Shown: positions 35,709-43,507 of the stretch, piece by piece
Position numbering within the stretch: the stretch's first letter is position 1
Layout: the number at the start of each line of letters is the position of its first letter
Assembly: GCF_050958605.1 (NCBI RefSeq)
Contig: NZ_JBJHDO010000010.1
Span: forward strand, 218,300-282,299
Source: G016756615 sp050958605
GTDB taxonomy: Bacteria > Pseudomonadota > Alphaproteobacteria > Rhizobiales > Rhizobiaceae
DNA: 64,000 nucleotides
Reading direction: 5' to 3'
Made by a program: the position numbers and the translations under genes
Notes under the pieces: model-generated
The model's input: only the letters and a program-made list of their open reading frames with translations
The model's database searches: none
Told to the model about the DNA's origin: nothing

Positions 35709-35795
35709 AGTCTTCACCACCGGTTAAGCCTGTCACGTCAACCTTCCTTAACCGCCGGTAGCCATGATGGGGATCGAACCCATGTGGAAGCCCCC

Positions 35796-35963
35796 ATGCT
35801 CAAGCGTTTCCTCAAAGACGAGTCCGGCGCAACCGTCGTGGAATATGGCTTAATCGTCGCGATAATCTGTGCCGCCATCATCACGGGTGCCGTCGAGGTC
35901 GCCGACGGTCTCCGGTCGCTTTGGGGCAACAGCGACAGCGAGTTGCGGCAGGCGCTCAATTAA
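35796..35963 (+). CDS. Flp/Fap type IVb pilin
   Basis: 55 aa: a short basic leader (MLKRFLKDE), then SGATVVEYGLIVAIICAAIIT, the conserved Flp pattern G-A-T-x-x-E-Y-G-L with the Glu at +5, and a short acidic C-terminus. Tad machinery processes such pilins and exports them, but no tad/cpa gene is in this window, so this is an orphan pilin. Its TAA shares bases with the stop of the convergent methyltransferase gene (the two stops overlap at 35960-35963). Start chosen as the first ATG giving the leader. Confidence 0.88.
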   Translation: MLKRFLKDESGATVVEYGLIVAIICAAIITGAVEVADGLRSLWGNSDSELRQALN

Positions 35964-36877
35964 TCCGGCTTGGGCTTCCCGCTTTTCTCCTCCAGCACCT
36001 TGGTGAGCGACACCTGTCCCGAGCCGGGTTGGAGTGGCTTCTGCTGCGAGGCATGCGGCGCCCAGCCTGACAACCACACCAGCGCGAAGGTCGCTCGAAC
36101 CCGGCCGTCGGGGTCGGAGAAACGTTCGGCATAGATTTCAGCCGCGCGGGCGAAGAGCCGCCTCGTCGCCGGCTTGCGCGACCGATCGAGAAGCGCGTTG
36201 GTGGCGCCCATGGCGCGCAGGTCGCGGAGGAGGCCGAACATCGACTCGTAGCGCACGGTGATCGTCTCGACGTCGGCGACCGGCAGAGCGAAGCCGGCAC
36301 GCTGGAGCAGGGCGCCCGCGTCGCGTATGTCGGTGAAGGGAATGACGCGGGGGCTCGCGCCCCCGCTGATCTCGGTCTCTGCCGCCAGAAGGCTCTCGCG
36401 CAGTTCCGTCAGCGTGCCGCTGCCGGCGAAGGCTGCAAGGACCAGGCCATCCGGCCTCAGAGCGCGGCGGATCTGGATAAGCAGACCGGGGATGTCATTG
36501 GCTTCCTGGAAGGACAGCAGCGACACGGCAAGATCGATGCTCTCGGGCTCGAAAGGCATGCGATCCAGGGGCGAGACGAGCCCGTCACCGCCGGCCAGAA
36601 ATGCGGAATCGGTCTCGACCCGCGTCACTTTCGCCACCTTTCCGCTGGCTGCAAGCACGTCGGCCGCGGCAGGCGTGAGCGAAAACAGCGCCGCTGCATG
36701 GTCGAAACGCCGCTCGACGGTGGCAAGCCGATCGGCCAGATCCTCCGCCGCGCGATCCATCAGGAAGCTCGCTCCGGGCATAGCGGCGGCGAGCGCGCGG
36801 CGTTTTCGTCGTATGGTGAGTTCGGCATCGAAGATCGGCTGCACGGCGTGTTTTCCAGCAAATGGGCCAAAAGGCAA
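35960..36877 (-). CDS. SAM-dependent methyltransferase, BioC / NDUFAF5-like
   Basis: 305 aa. The N-terminal IFDAELTIRRKRRAL is the lead of the BioC-like/NDUFAF5 group; the Rossmann core has LVSPLDRMPFEPESIDLAVSLLSFQEAND (acidic loop and post-I region) and LVLAAFAGSGTLTELRESL. NDUFAF5 homologues hydroxylate or methylate complex I partners, while BioC starts biotin synthesis. This group, conserved in Rhizobiales beside comF, has no settled role. Divergent from comF; its stop overlaps the Flp pilin stop. Confidence 0.82.
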   Translation of the reverse strand: MPFGPFAGKHAVQPIFDAELTIRRKRRALAAAMPGASFLMDRAAEDLADRLATVERRFDHAAALFSLTPAAADVLAASGKVAKVTRVETDSAFLAGGDGLVSPLDRMPFEPESIDLAVSLLSFQEANDIPGLLIQIRRALRPDGLVLAAFAGSGTLTELRESLLAAETEISGGASPRVIPFTDIRDAGALLQRAGFALPVADVETITVRYESMFGLLRDLRAMGATNALLDRSRKPATRRLFARAAEIYAERFSDPDGRVRATFALVWLSGWAPHASQQKPLQPGSGQVSLTKVLEEKSGKPKPD

Positions 36878-37045
36878 AGTGGCAGAGCCTCATATAGGGA
36901 GACGGTTTGGTTTCCTAGCGCGCATCACCGTGATAAATGTCCGGCTGCCCGGGCAGGTGCCGCTACGTTTCCCCTGCCTGGGTCTTGTGGGCGGCAGGTT
37001 GTCGGAAGCCCGACCGTTTCCGGAGCCTGCTTGGGTCGGTGGGGC

Positions 37046-37819
37046 ATGTTCGACTTCAAAGGTCTGACGAAGACGATGGGCGCCATTCCGGCGCGGCTTC
37101 TGTTTCCGCCGGTCTGTGCGGGTTGCCGCAGGAAGGTTTCGGAGCCGGGCACGCTCTGCGGTGCATGCTGGCCCCGGCTGCGCTTTTTGGAAAAGCCCTG
37201 GTGCCATGTGATGGGTACGCCCTTCACCCATGACATGGGCGCGAATTTCCTGTCGGCCGCAGCGATCGCCGACCCCCCGCCCTTCGAGCGCGCGCGTGCG
37301 GCCGTCGCCTATTCCGGCGTGGCCCGTTCGATGGCGCAGGCATTGAAATACAACGACCGCGCCGATCTTGCTCCATGGATGGCGCGCTGGATGCTGCGAG
37401 CGGGCGCCGAGCTCATTGCCGATGCGGATCTCGTCGTGCCGCTGCCGCTGCATTGGCGCCGCTTCCTCGGCAGGCGCTACAATCAGTCGGCCGAACTGGG
37501 GCGGGCCTTGGCCTCCCTAAGCGGGCTGCGCTTCGAGCCCGAGGCACTGCGCCGGGCGAAGGTGACGCGCCGTCAAGTGGGCCTCCATCGCCGAGAGCGT
37601 GAGGACAATGTGCGCGGCGCTTTCCAGGTGCCGGCCGATGCGGAGATCCTTGTACGGGGCCGCCGCGTCCTGCTGGTCGACGACGTCTATACGACTGGCG
37701 CGACAGTCGCGGCCGCAACCCGGGCCCTGAAGCGCGGCGGCGCGGCGGCGGTCGATGTGCTGACCTTTGCGCGGGTGCTGCCGGGGGACTTCCGGCACGA
37801 CGAGGCAGCCACTATATGA
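37046..37819 (+). CDS. ComF family phosphoribosyltransferase-like protein
   Basis: 257 aa. The N-terminal zinc finger has CAGCRRK and CGACW pairs (residues about 24-46), and the C-terminal PRTase fold has the PRPP loop RRVLLVDDVYTTGATVAA (near residue 210). ComF proteins act in natural transformation or in primosome/DNA uptake steps; in non-competent bacteria the role is unclear. ATG 37046 is followed at once by family sequence. It precedes grxC by 45 bases and starts the comF-grxC-nitrilase-DUF1178 operon. Confidence 0.9.
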   Translation: MFDFKGLTKTMGAIPARLLFPPVCAGCRRKVSEPGTLCGACWPRLRFLEKPWCHVMGTPFTHDMGANFLSAAAIADPPPFERARAAVAYSGVARSMAQALKYNDRADLAPWMARWMLRAGAELIADADLVVPLPLHWRRFLGRRYNQSAELGRALASLSGLRFEPEALRRAKVTRRQVGLHRREREDNVRGAFQVPADAEILVRGRRVLLVDDVYTTGATVAAATRALKRGGAAAVDVLTFARVLPGDFRHDEAATI

Positions 37820-37864
37820 CCGGAGGGTTGATATCGTGTTTGGTGGACTTTACCGGAACCGGCC

Positions 37865-38134
37865 ATGGTTGATGTGACGATCTATACACGCGTGATGTGC
37901 GGCTATTGCGCGGCCGCGAAGAGCCTGCTCGACCGCAAGGGCGTGGCCTATACCGAGCATGATGCTAGTTTTTCGCCTGAACTTCGTCAGGAAATGATCG
38001 CGCGCGCCAACGGCCGCTACACTTTCCCGCAGATTTTCGTCGGCGACGTGCATGTGGGTGGGTCGGACGACCTTCATGCGTTGGAGGCCCAGGGCCGTCT
38101 CGACGAGCTTCTGCGCACCGGCCGGTTGAACTGA
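37865..38134 (+). CDS. grxC: Glutaredoxin 3
   Basis: 89 aa dithiol glutaredoxin. The active site is C12-G-Y-C15 (a GYC variant of the usual CPYC), then the GSH-binding TFPQIFVGDVHVGGSDDL with the cis-proline. It reduces protein disulfides with glutathione in the cytoplasm. It lies 45 bases after comF and 9 bases before the nitrilase-family gene, the gene order seen in many Rhizobiales. Confidence 0.93.
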   Translation: MVDVTIYTRVMCGYCAAAKSLLDRKGVAYTEHDASFSPELRQEMIARANGRYTFPQIFVGDVHVGGSDDLHALEAQGRLDELLRTGRLN

Positions 38135-38143
38135 GGATCCAAG

Positions 38144-39010
38144 ATGACTGTTTTCAAGGCCGCTGCCGTCCAGATGCGATCCGGCACAGACGTCGAGCGC
38201 AATGCGAGGGTTTTCGAGGAGATGGTGCGCCAGGCCGCGGGGCAAGGGGCTCATTATGTGCAGACGCCGGAAATGACAGGCGCCATCGTTCGCGACAAGG
38301 AGGCGCGGGCAGCGGCTTTCACCACCCAGGATCGCGACTTGATCGCGACCACTGCCGCCCGTTTGGCGGCGGAGCTCGGTATCCATCTCCATGTCGGATC
38401 CACCGCGATCCTGCGCGAAGACGGCAAGCTCGCCAACCGCGCCTTCCTGTTTGGGCCCGATGGCGGTCTGATCACCTCCTACGACAAGATCCACATGTTC
38501 GACGTCGATCTCGACAAGGGCGAGAGCTGGCGCGAGTCGTCGGCCTACGAGCCGGGAAAGCGGGGCGTGGTGGCCGACCTGGCGATCGCCCGGCTCGGCT
38601 TCGCCATCTGCTACGACCTGCGCTTCCCACAGCTATTCCGTGCCGAGGCGCAGGCCGGCGCTTCGGTGCTCACCGCGCCGGCGGCCTTCACGCGCCAGAC
38701 AGGCGAGGCGCACTGGCACGTCCTGCTGCGCGCCCGTGCGATCGAAAACGGTGCATGGGTGGTGGCCGCCGCTCAAGGTGGGCTTCACGAGGACGGGCGC
38801 GAAACCTATGGCCATTCGATGATTGTCGATCCGTGGGGCCGCATTGTGGCTGAGGCCCTGCATGACGAGCCCGGGATCGTGGTCGCGGAGATCGACACGG
38901 AAGCTTCCGTCGCGGCGCGCCGCAAGATCCCCAATCTAAAGAACGCGCGCGACTTCACAGTCGAAATCGTGGAAGCCGGATTCCGGGATTTGCGGGGAGC
39001 GGCATCGTGA
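38144..39010 (+). CDS. Carbon-nitrogen hydrolase (Nit1-like, deaminated-glutathione amidase type)
   Basis: 288 aa. Complete nitrilase triad: Glu43 (TPEMTG), Lys115 (SYDKIHMFDVD) and Cys156 (AICYDLRFP). The sequence is closest to the Nit1/YbeM group that clears deaminated glutathione, which suits its place right after a glutaredoxin gene. Its TGA overlaps the GTG of DUF1178 by 4 bases. No signal peptide; cytoplasmic. Confidence 0.9.
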   Translation: MTVFKAAAVQMRSGTDVERNARVFEEMVRQAAGQGAHYVQTPEMTGAIVRDKEARAAAFTTQDRDLIATTAARLAAELGIHLHVGSTAILREDGKLANRAFLFGPDGGLITSYDKIHMFDVDLDKGESWRESSAYEPGKRGVVADLAIARLGFAICYDLRFPQLFRAEAQAGASVLTAPAAFTRQTGEAHWHVLLRARAIENGAWVVAAAQGGLHEDGRETYGHSMIVDPWGRIVAEALHDEPGIVVAEIDTEASVAARRKIPNLKNARDFTVEIVEAGFRDLRGAAS

Positions 39011-39432
39011 TCCGTTTCTCACTGATCTGCGACCAGGCCCATGAATTCGAGGCCTGGTTCCGCAACAATGACGATTTCGACAAGCAGGCGAGGCGGGGCC
39101 TCGTGGAATGCCCGCATTGCGGCTCGGGCAAGGTCGAGAAGGCGCTAATGGCGCCGGCCGTCTCCACCTCGCGCAAGAAGGAAAAGATCGCGCTCGCCAT
39201 GGGCGAGGCGCAGAAGCAGGCCGTGGCGCAATTGAAGGCACTGTCCGAGAAGCTGCGCGAGAATGCCGACTATGTCGGCGACAAGTTTGCCGAGGAAGCG
39301 CGCAAGATTCATTTCGGCGAGACCGACGCCCGAGGAATCTATGGGGAGGCCACCGCCGAGGACGTGCGCGGCCTTGTCGAGGACGGCGTCGATTTCATGC
39401 CGATCCCGGTTTTCCCGGATGACAGAAACTGA
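39007..39432 (+). CDS. DUF1178 family protein
   Basis: 141 aa. A zinc-ribbon-like N-terminus (SLICDQAHEFEAWF, then VECPHCGSGKVEKALMAP) puts Cys8 opposite the CPHC pair; the remainder is an acidic helical region. Function unknown, but the gene is always near grxC / nitrilase in this order. Translated from GTG 39007, inside the stop of the amidase gene. Confidence 0.87.
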   Translation: MIRFSLICDQAHEFEAWFRNNDDFDKQARRGLVECPHCGSGKVEKALMAPAVSTSRKKEKIALAMGEAQKQAVAQLKALSEKLRENADYVGDKFAEEARKIHFGETDARGIYGEATAEDVRGLVEDGVDFMPIPVFPDDRN

Positions 39433-39486
39433 CGTGCCCGCGGATCGGGCCGCCGAGATTACCATTCGAACGACCTTGCTCCGCTT

Positions 39487-39576
39487 GGCTGTGAATGGTG
39501 AGTGGTCATTAGTGAATGGTGTTGGGCGCGAACTCTCAGGAATGTTCCATTCAGCATTGATCATTCATTCACAGCC
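39487..39576. repeat. Dispersed hairpin repeat, copy 2
   Basis: The left part (39487-39519) reads GGCTGTGAATGG then AGTGGTCATTAGTGAATGG, and the right part (39547-39576) is nearly its reverse complement, with a 3-base gap. The same CCATTCA / TTGA-CCATTC-like units build copy 1 at 35254-35319. It lies in the 168-base gap before the EamA gene. Confidence 0.65.
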
Positions 39577-39600
39577 GAACGAAGCTGGCGCCCGTCTGCC

Positions 39601-40491
39601 ATGAAACACCTTTGGAACTCGGCCTTCGGACTTCTCGTCGTCACCGGCGTGCTGCTCGGCCTGGCGCTGCCCTTGGGCAAGCTGGCGACGGAAGGCGGCG
39701 TGCCGGCCATGCTGTGGGCCTTCGTGATATCGGCGGGCGCGGGCTCGGTCCTGCTCTGCGCGCTATTGCTGGGACGCAAGCGTCCGAGGCTTACCCCGCA
39801 CAAGCTTCGCTACTTCATCCTCGCGGCGGCGATCTCCTACGCAATTCCCAATCTCCTGATGTTCTCGGCGATCCCGCATCTCGGGGCGGGCTATACCGGC
39901 ATCATGTTCACGATCTCTCCTGTGATCACGCTGATCCTGTCGATCCTGTTGGGCGTGCGTCGGCCAAATCTCCTCGGCATTGTCGGCATCGTGATCGGCT
40001 TTATCGGAGCGTTGGTCGTGGCGACGACGCGCGGTGAGGCGGGACAGCCGGCGGAGGTCTTCTGGGTGATCGTCGGACTTCTGATTCCCGTCAGTCTCGC
40101 GCTGGGCAACATTTACCGGACTTTCGACTGGCCCGAAGAAGCTGGACCGATCGAGCTTGCGGCCGGCAGTCATCTGGCGGCTGCCGCTATGCTCCTGGCG
40201 GGGTTGGTCATCACGGGCAAAGCAGTCGCTTTCGGCCTTTTGCCAGGCATTCCGCTGCTGGTGCTGGCTCAGGTGGCCGCCGCATCGGCCATGTTCGCCT
40301 TCTTCTTCCGCCTGCAGGCCGTCGGCGGGCCGGTTTATCTCAGCCAGATAGGCTATGTCGGCGCGGCGGTCGGCCTGATCTCAGGTATGCTCTTCCTCGG
40401 GGAACGTTATGAACTGCTCACCTGGGCAGGCGCGGCGATCCTTTCGGTCGGCGTGTTCATGACGACCAAGGCTCAGGCCGAAAAAGACTGA
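39601..40491 (+). CDS. EamA (DMT) family transporter
   Basis: 296 aa with ten hydrophobic helices in two EamA repeats (first repeat ends near residue 140, second with the VYLSQIGYVGAAVGLISGMLFLGE block). Metabolite or amino acid exporter, substrate unknown. ATG 39601 directly gives the first helix; a longer frame back to 39502 runs through the repeat element and is not credible. Its 3' end overlaps the convergent YjbR gene by 35 bases. Confidence 0.87.
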   Translation: MKHLWNSAFGLLVVTGVLLGLALPLGKLATEGGVPAMLWAFVISAGAGSVLLCALLLGRKRPRLTPHKLRYFILAAAISYAIPNLLMFSAIPHLGAGYTGIMFTISPVITLILSILLGVRRPNLLGIVGIVIGFIGALVVATTRGEAGQPAEVFWVIVGLLIPVSLALGNIYRTFDWPEEAGPIELAAGSHLAAAAMLLAGLVITGKAVAFGLLPGIPLLVLAQVAAASAMFAFFFRLQAVGGPVYLSQIGYVGAAVGLISGMLFLGERYELLTWAGAAILSVGVFMTTKAQAEKD

Positions 40492-40813
40492 ACTCCCGCT
40501 GAAGTGGTGTCGGCGCGACGTTTCGCCAAGCCATGACGATCGCGCTTTTCAACGTTGCCTCGTCGGCCCTAGCAAGCAGGAGCTTTGTCCAGCCTTGGCG
40601 GCCCCAAGTGCCGGGCACGGGCTGAAAAACCTCCGGCTCCGCGCCTGTCAGCATCTCCTGCTGTTCGGGTGTCAACTTCACGACGATATGATCCCCCGCT
40701 GGCGACGTCATGAAGATGCGGTTGCGGATCCGGAAGTCCGGTTTGCCGAAATGCGATTTCTCGATAGTTTCCGGCAAGGCGAGGGCGAGGTTGCGGGCGT
40801 CGGCGACATTCAT
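40457..40813 (-). CDS. MmcQ/YjbR family protein (first of two in the window)
   Basis: 118 aa. YjbR fold with SHFGKPDFRIRNRIFMT in the first beta-hairpin, then VVKLTPEQQEML and the terminal AWRNVAP helix. The family has a DNA-binding-like fold (CyaY-like) and no settled role. The window holds a second, quite different member at 53125. Convergent with the EamA gene, sharing 35 bases. Confidence 0.87.
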   Translation of the reverse strand: MNVADARNLALALPETIEKSHFGKPDFRIRNRIFMTSPAGDHIVVKLTPEQQEMLTGAEPEVFQPVPGTWGRQGWTKLLLARADEATLKSAIVMAWRNVAPTPLQREFSLFRPEPWSS

Positions 40814-40870
40814 GGCGGGATGATGCCATGCCCGCCAGCTACGCGTCTTGAAGGAATGTTACGTCAGTCG

Positions 40871-41620
40871 TCAGACGGAAGGTTTTTCGGCGAGAATCAT
40901 GTAATTGACGTCAAGATCGTCGGATTTCTGCCAGCGATCGGCAAGGGGATGATAGGTCACGCCGGTTCGGTCGACGACGGTGAGGCCCGCCTTGCCCAAG
41001 GCGGCCTCCAACTCATCCGGTCGCACCAGCTTGCCGTATTGATGCGTTCCCCGCGGCAGCCAGCGCAGCACATATTCGGCCCCGATGATGGCGAGCCCCA
41101 GCGCCTTGAAGGTGCGGTTGATGGTGGCGATAAACATGATGCCGCCCGGCTTCACCATGTCGGCGCATTTGTCGAGGAACAAGTCGATGTCGGCGACATG
41201 CTCGACCACTTCCATGTTGAGGACTACGTCGAACTTCTCGCCTGCATCGGCGAGCTCCTCGGCCGTCGTGGCGCGGTAGTCGACGGTTACATTCGATTCG
41301 GCGGCATGCAGCTTCGCCACCTCGATATTCGTGGCGGCCGCGTCGGCGCCGACGACCTCGGCACCCAGACGTGCCATAGGCTCGCAGAGCAGCCCGCCGC
41401 CGCAGCCTATGTCGAGGAAGCGCAACCCCTCGAAGGGCCTTGCCGCGCGCGGATCGCGACCGAAACGTTCGGCGACATGGTCACGGATCCAGGCGAGCCG
41501 GACCGGATTGAATTTGTGGAGCGGCTTGAACTTGCCGTTGGGGTTCCACCATTCCGCTGCCAGGGCGGCGAAGTGTTCCACTTCGGAAACGTCGATGGTA
41601 GTTCGTCGAGCCTCGGCCAT
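40871..41620 (-). CDS. ubiG: 3-demethylubiquinone-9 3-O-methyltransferase UbiG
   Basis: 249 aa. SAM motif FLDIGCGGGLL at about residues 68-78, then NIEVAKLHA, MEVVEHVADIDLF and FIATINRTFKALGLAI, the UbiG set. It does the two O-methylations of ubiquinone synthesis at the membrane. ATG 41620 is preceded by AAGGAG; the longer frame from 41704 is unlike the family. It lies divergent from an inserted cassette that separates it from lysC. Confidence 0.96.
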   Translation of the reverse strand: MAEARRTTIDVSEVEHFAALAAEWWNPNGKFKPLHKFNPVRLAWIRDHVAERFGRDPRAARPFEGLRFLDIGCGGGLLCEPMARLGAEVVGADAAATNIEVAKLHAAESNVTVDYRATTAEELADAGEKFDVVLNMEVVEHVADIDLFLDKCADMVKPGGIMFIATINRTFKALGLAIIGAEYVLRWLPRGTHQYGKLVRPDELEAALGKAGLTVVDRTGVTYHPLADRWQKSDDLDVNYMILAEKPSV

Positions 41621-41725
41621 GGGCAGTCTCCTTCGCGGACACAAGGAAGTCGGGTGTGCGCGGGAGAATGTCAAGGCAACATATTTTTTTACCGCGGCTG
41701 ACAAAAGTGATGGGAGAAGCCGCCG

Positions 41726-42145
41726 TCAGGACAATCGGTTGCTTTCGGCGAGCCGGGACAGCCTCGCCGCATAGTCGGCCCAGCCGGTATCCAGAAGCCG
41801 GCGTGTCGCCATCGGCACGCGACCCTCGTGGGTGAGCACGAAACGGACGAAACCGGCACGTTCTTCGAGCGTGAAGACCACACGCCCCGGCGGGGCCTGT
41901 TCCGTGCAGTCGAAGGACCAGACCATGCGACGTGGAGCTTGGATTTCGATCACCTCGACATCTGTCCAGCCCCGCCAGCCGAGGGCTTCATCGCCTCTGA
42001 TGCAGAAGCGATGCCCCGCACGCGGCTGGAAATCGACGGCGAAGAACCACTGCGCGATGAGATCAGGCCGCGTCAGGCAGGCCCAGACGGTTGCCGGCGA
42101 CGCCTTGATGTCGCGCTCAATCCTGATGGCGATCGGCTTCAGCAT
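41726..42145 (-). CDS. SRPBCC/AHSA1 domain protein
   Basis: 139 aa. A helix-grip fold protein with the CalC/AHSA1 pattern: IKASPATVWACLTRPDLIAQWF near the start, FTLEERAGFVRFVLTHEG in the middle and a GWADYAARLSRL end helix. Such proteins paired with ArsR regulators form small regulated pairs whose hydrophobic cavity ligand is unknown. Its start overlaps the ArsR stop by 29 bases, so the genes are co-translated. Confidence 0.87.
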   Translation of the reverse strand: MLKPIAIRIERDIKASPATVWACLTRPDLIAQWFFAVDFQPRAGHRFCIRGDEALGWRGWTDVEVIEIQAPRRMVWSFDCTEQAPPGRVVFTLEERAGFVRFVLTHEGRVPMATRRLLDTGWADYAARLSRLAESNRLS

Positions 42146-42473
42146 CGATCTTCTCCGCCAGTTCCTGCAGCAGGTTCGTTCGCTCTTCCCAGAATGCGGA
42201 AAGCCGCGTTGCCCACTCTGTGATCTCGCGCAGCGGAGCGGCCTCCAGCCGATAATAACGTTGGCGCCCGGCCACGCGGCGCGACACCAGTCCGGCTCGC
42301 CTCAGCGTCTGGAGGTGGAGCGATATCGCGGCGACCGTCACGCCGGCGCCGTCGGTGAGTTCCGTCACCGATCGTTCACCGGCCGCCAGTCGTTCCAGAA
42401 GGCGCCGCCTTGTGGGATCGGCAATCGCTGCAAAGGCGTCGCGCCTTGCGGTCTTCGGCACTTGCGTCCTCAT
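42117..42473 (-). CDS. ArsR family transcriptional regulator
   Basis: 118 aa winged helix: AIADPTRRRLLERLAAGERSV, then VTVAAISLHLQTLRRAGLVSRR as the recognition helix and wing. There are no obvious metal-binding cysteines in the alpha-3 or alpha-5 sites, so it belongs to the group controlling the SRPBCC partner, not a metal sensor. The ATG at 42473 lies directly at a TATACTATAAT-like box with no ribosome site, so the mRNA could be leaderless. Divergent from the VOC gene. Confidence 0.87.
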   Translation of the reverse strand: MRTQVPKTARRDAFAAIADPTRRRLLERLAAGERSVTELTDGAGVTVAAISLHLQTLRRAGLVSRRVAGRQRYYRLEAAPLREITEWATRLSAFWEERTNLLQELAEKIDAEADRHQD

Positions 42474-42481
42474 TATAGTAT

Positions 42482-42525
42482 ATGCTTGAATGAAATATCG
42501 CGACCGCGGTCATCCGGTCAAGCAT
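42482..42525. promoter_or_regulatory. Paired palindromes in the arsR-VOC divergent region
   Basis: ATGCTTGA (42482-42489) is repeated in reverse complement TCAAGCAT (42518-42525), with a perfect GACCGCGGTC palindrome (42502-42511) between. In an 84-base divergent gap this is a likely ArsR operator region. Confidence 0.45.
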
Positions 42526-42557
42526 GCATTTCCTTGCCGATATCAGGAGGATGTTCG

Positions 42558-42947
42558 ATGTCACAGACCAATGGAATCGTGCCCTGCCTCACCATCGACG
42601 GCGCCAAGGACGCCATCGAATTCTACAGGAAGGCTTTTGGGGCGAAGGAGGTGAGCCGTGCCGATGCGGACGACGGCAAGCGCCTCATGCACGCGCAGAT
42701 CGAGATCAACGGCAGCCCGCTCATGATGTGGGATCTCTTTCCCGAATTCGGCATGGATACCGGTGCGCCGCGCGGCGTGACCATCCATCTGGAGGTGGAC
42801 GATTCCGACAAATGGTGGTCTCGCGCGGTCGATGCGGGAGCGACCGTCTCCATGCCGATCCAGGACGTGTTCTGGGGCAGCCGCTATGGCCAGCTCAAGG
42901 ATCCGTTCGGCCATACTTGGTCTATAGGGTCTCCGCTGAAGAGTTGA
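42558..42947 (+). CDS. VOC (glyoxalase / PhnB-like) family protein
   Basis: 129 aa, one vicinal-oxygen-chelate unit of the PhnB-like kind: PCLTIDGAKDAIEFYRKAFG, then HAQIEINGSPLMM and the final YGQLKDPFGHTWSIG. The usual metal ligands (His, Glu, His) are only partly obvious. An AGGAGG site 7 bases before ATG 42558 fixes the start. The ArsR-SRPBCC-VOC grouping resembles regulated detoxification cassettes; substrate unknown. Confidence 0.87.
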   Translation: MSQTNGIVPCLTIDGAKDAIEFYRKAFGAKEVSRADADDGKRLMHAQIEINGSPLMMWDLFPEFGMDTGAPRGVTIHLEVDDSDKWWSRAVDAGATVSMPIQDVFWGSRYGQLKDPFGHTWSIGSPLKS

Positions 42948-43507
42948 GCCGGCCCCCAGGGCAATGCCGTAACCGGAGCTGCCCGCGGTGTCCCCGAAGG
43001 CGGTCAAGCCTTGCGAACGCTCACCGGAAATGGTGTTGCCCAGCGGGCCCGTGAGCGTGGCGTCCCGGCCGCCTGGTTGCGCCCGGCGATCCCCAGCACG
43101 CTAAATGAAGCCTGCCCCCGGAGAACCGGCGTCTGGGCGATATAAGTTGGGCCGAAGAACACGAGATTTCCGCCTCCCTCCAGCCTCCCAGAACAGTATT
43201 GGGACGGGAACAGCCAATCCGAGACGGTCGCGAACAAGCACGACGGCCGGCAGCCTGCGCCTTATTGAACTCAGGCTTCTATGCGCGTGCGGCCTGCCGC
43301 AGGCACGTTACTGTCACAAAGGCGGTCGGGCACAGTGCGGCGGGCTTCCCCTGCGCCGATTCGCGCCGGGGCGGCGCTGTCTGGCAGCTTGCGGAACCGG
43401 GGCGTTTTGGCTATGAGGCCACCGCATCCGGCGCCTTCGCGGCGCTGTCGTTCGAACACTTCCGCCGGCTGCGACTTCGGCGGCCTCAGAAAAGGCAATC
43501 CGCTTCC
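42948..43507. other. 560-bp gap before lysC
   Basis: No gene supported: the open frame that continues upstream of lysC in this stretch codes arginine/alanine-rich sequence unlike any family. A short GCCTG-CCG-CAGGC hairpin at 43292-43304 is the only structure seen. It probably holds the lysC promoter and the end of the VOC transcript, which could not be located exactly. Confidence 0.4.

Noticed and set aside
35769..35781. tRNA T-arm look-alike (GGGGATCGAACCC) on the minus strand
   Set aside because: The reverse complement matches a T-arm, but no acceptor partner CCATGAT or cloverleaf lies in the ~70 bases that would precede it, and the Flp pilin gene covers that space.
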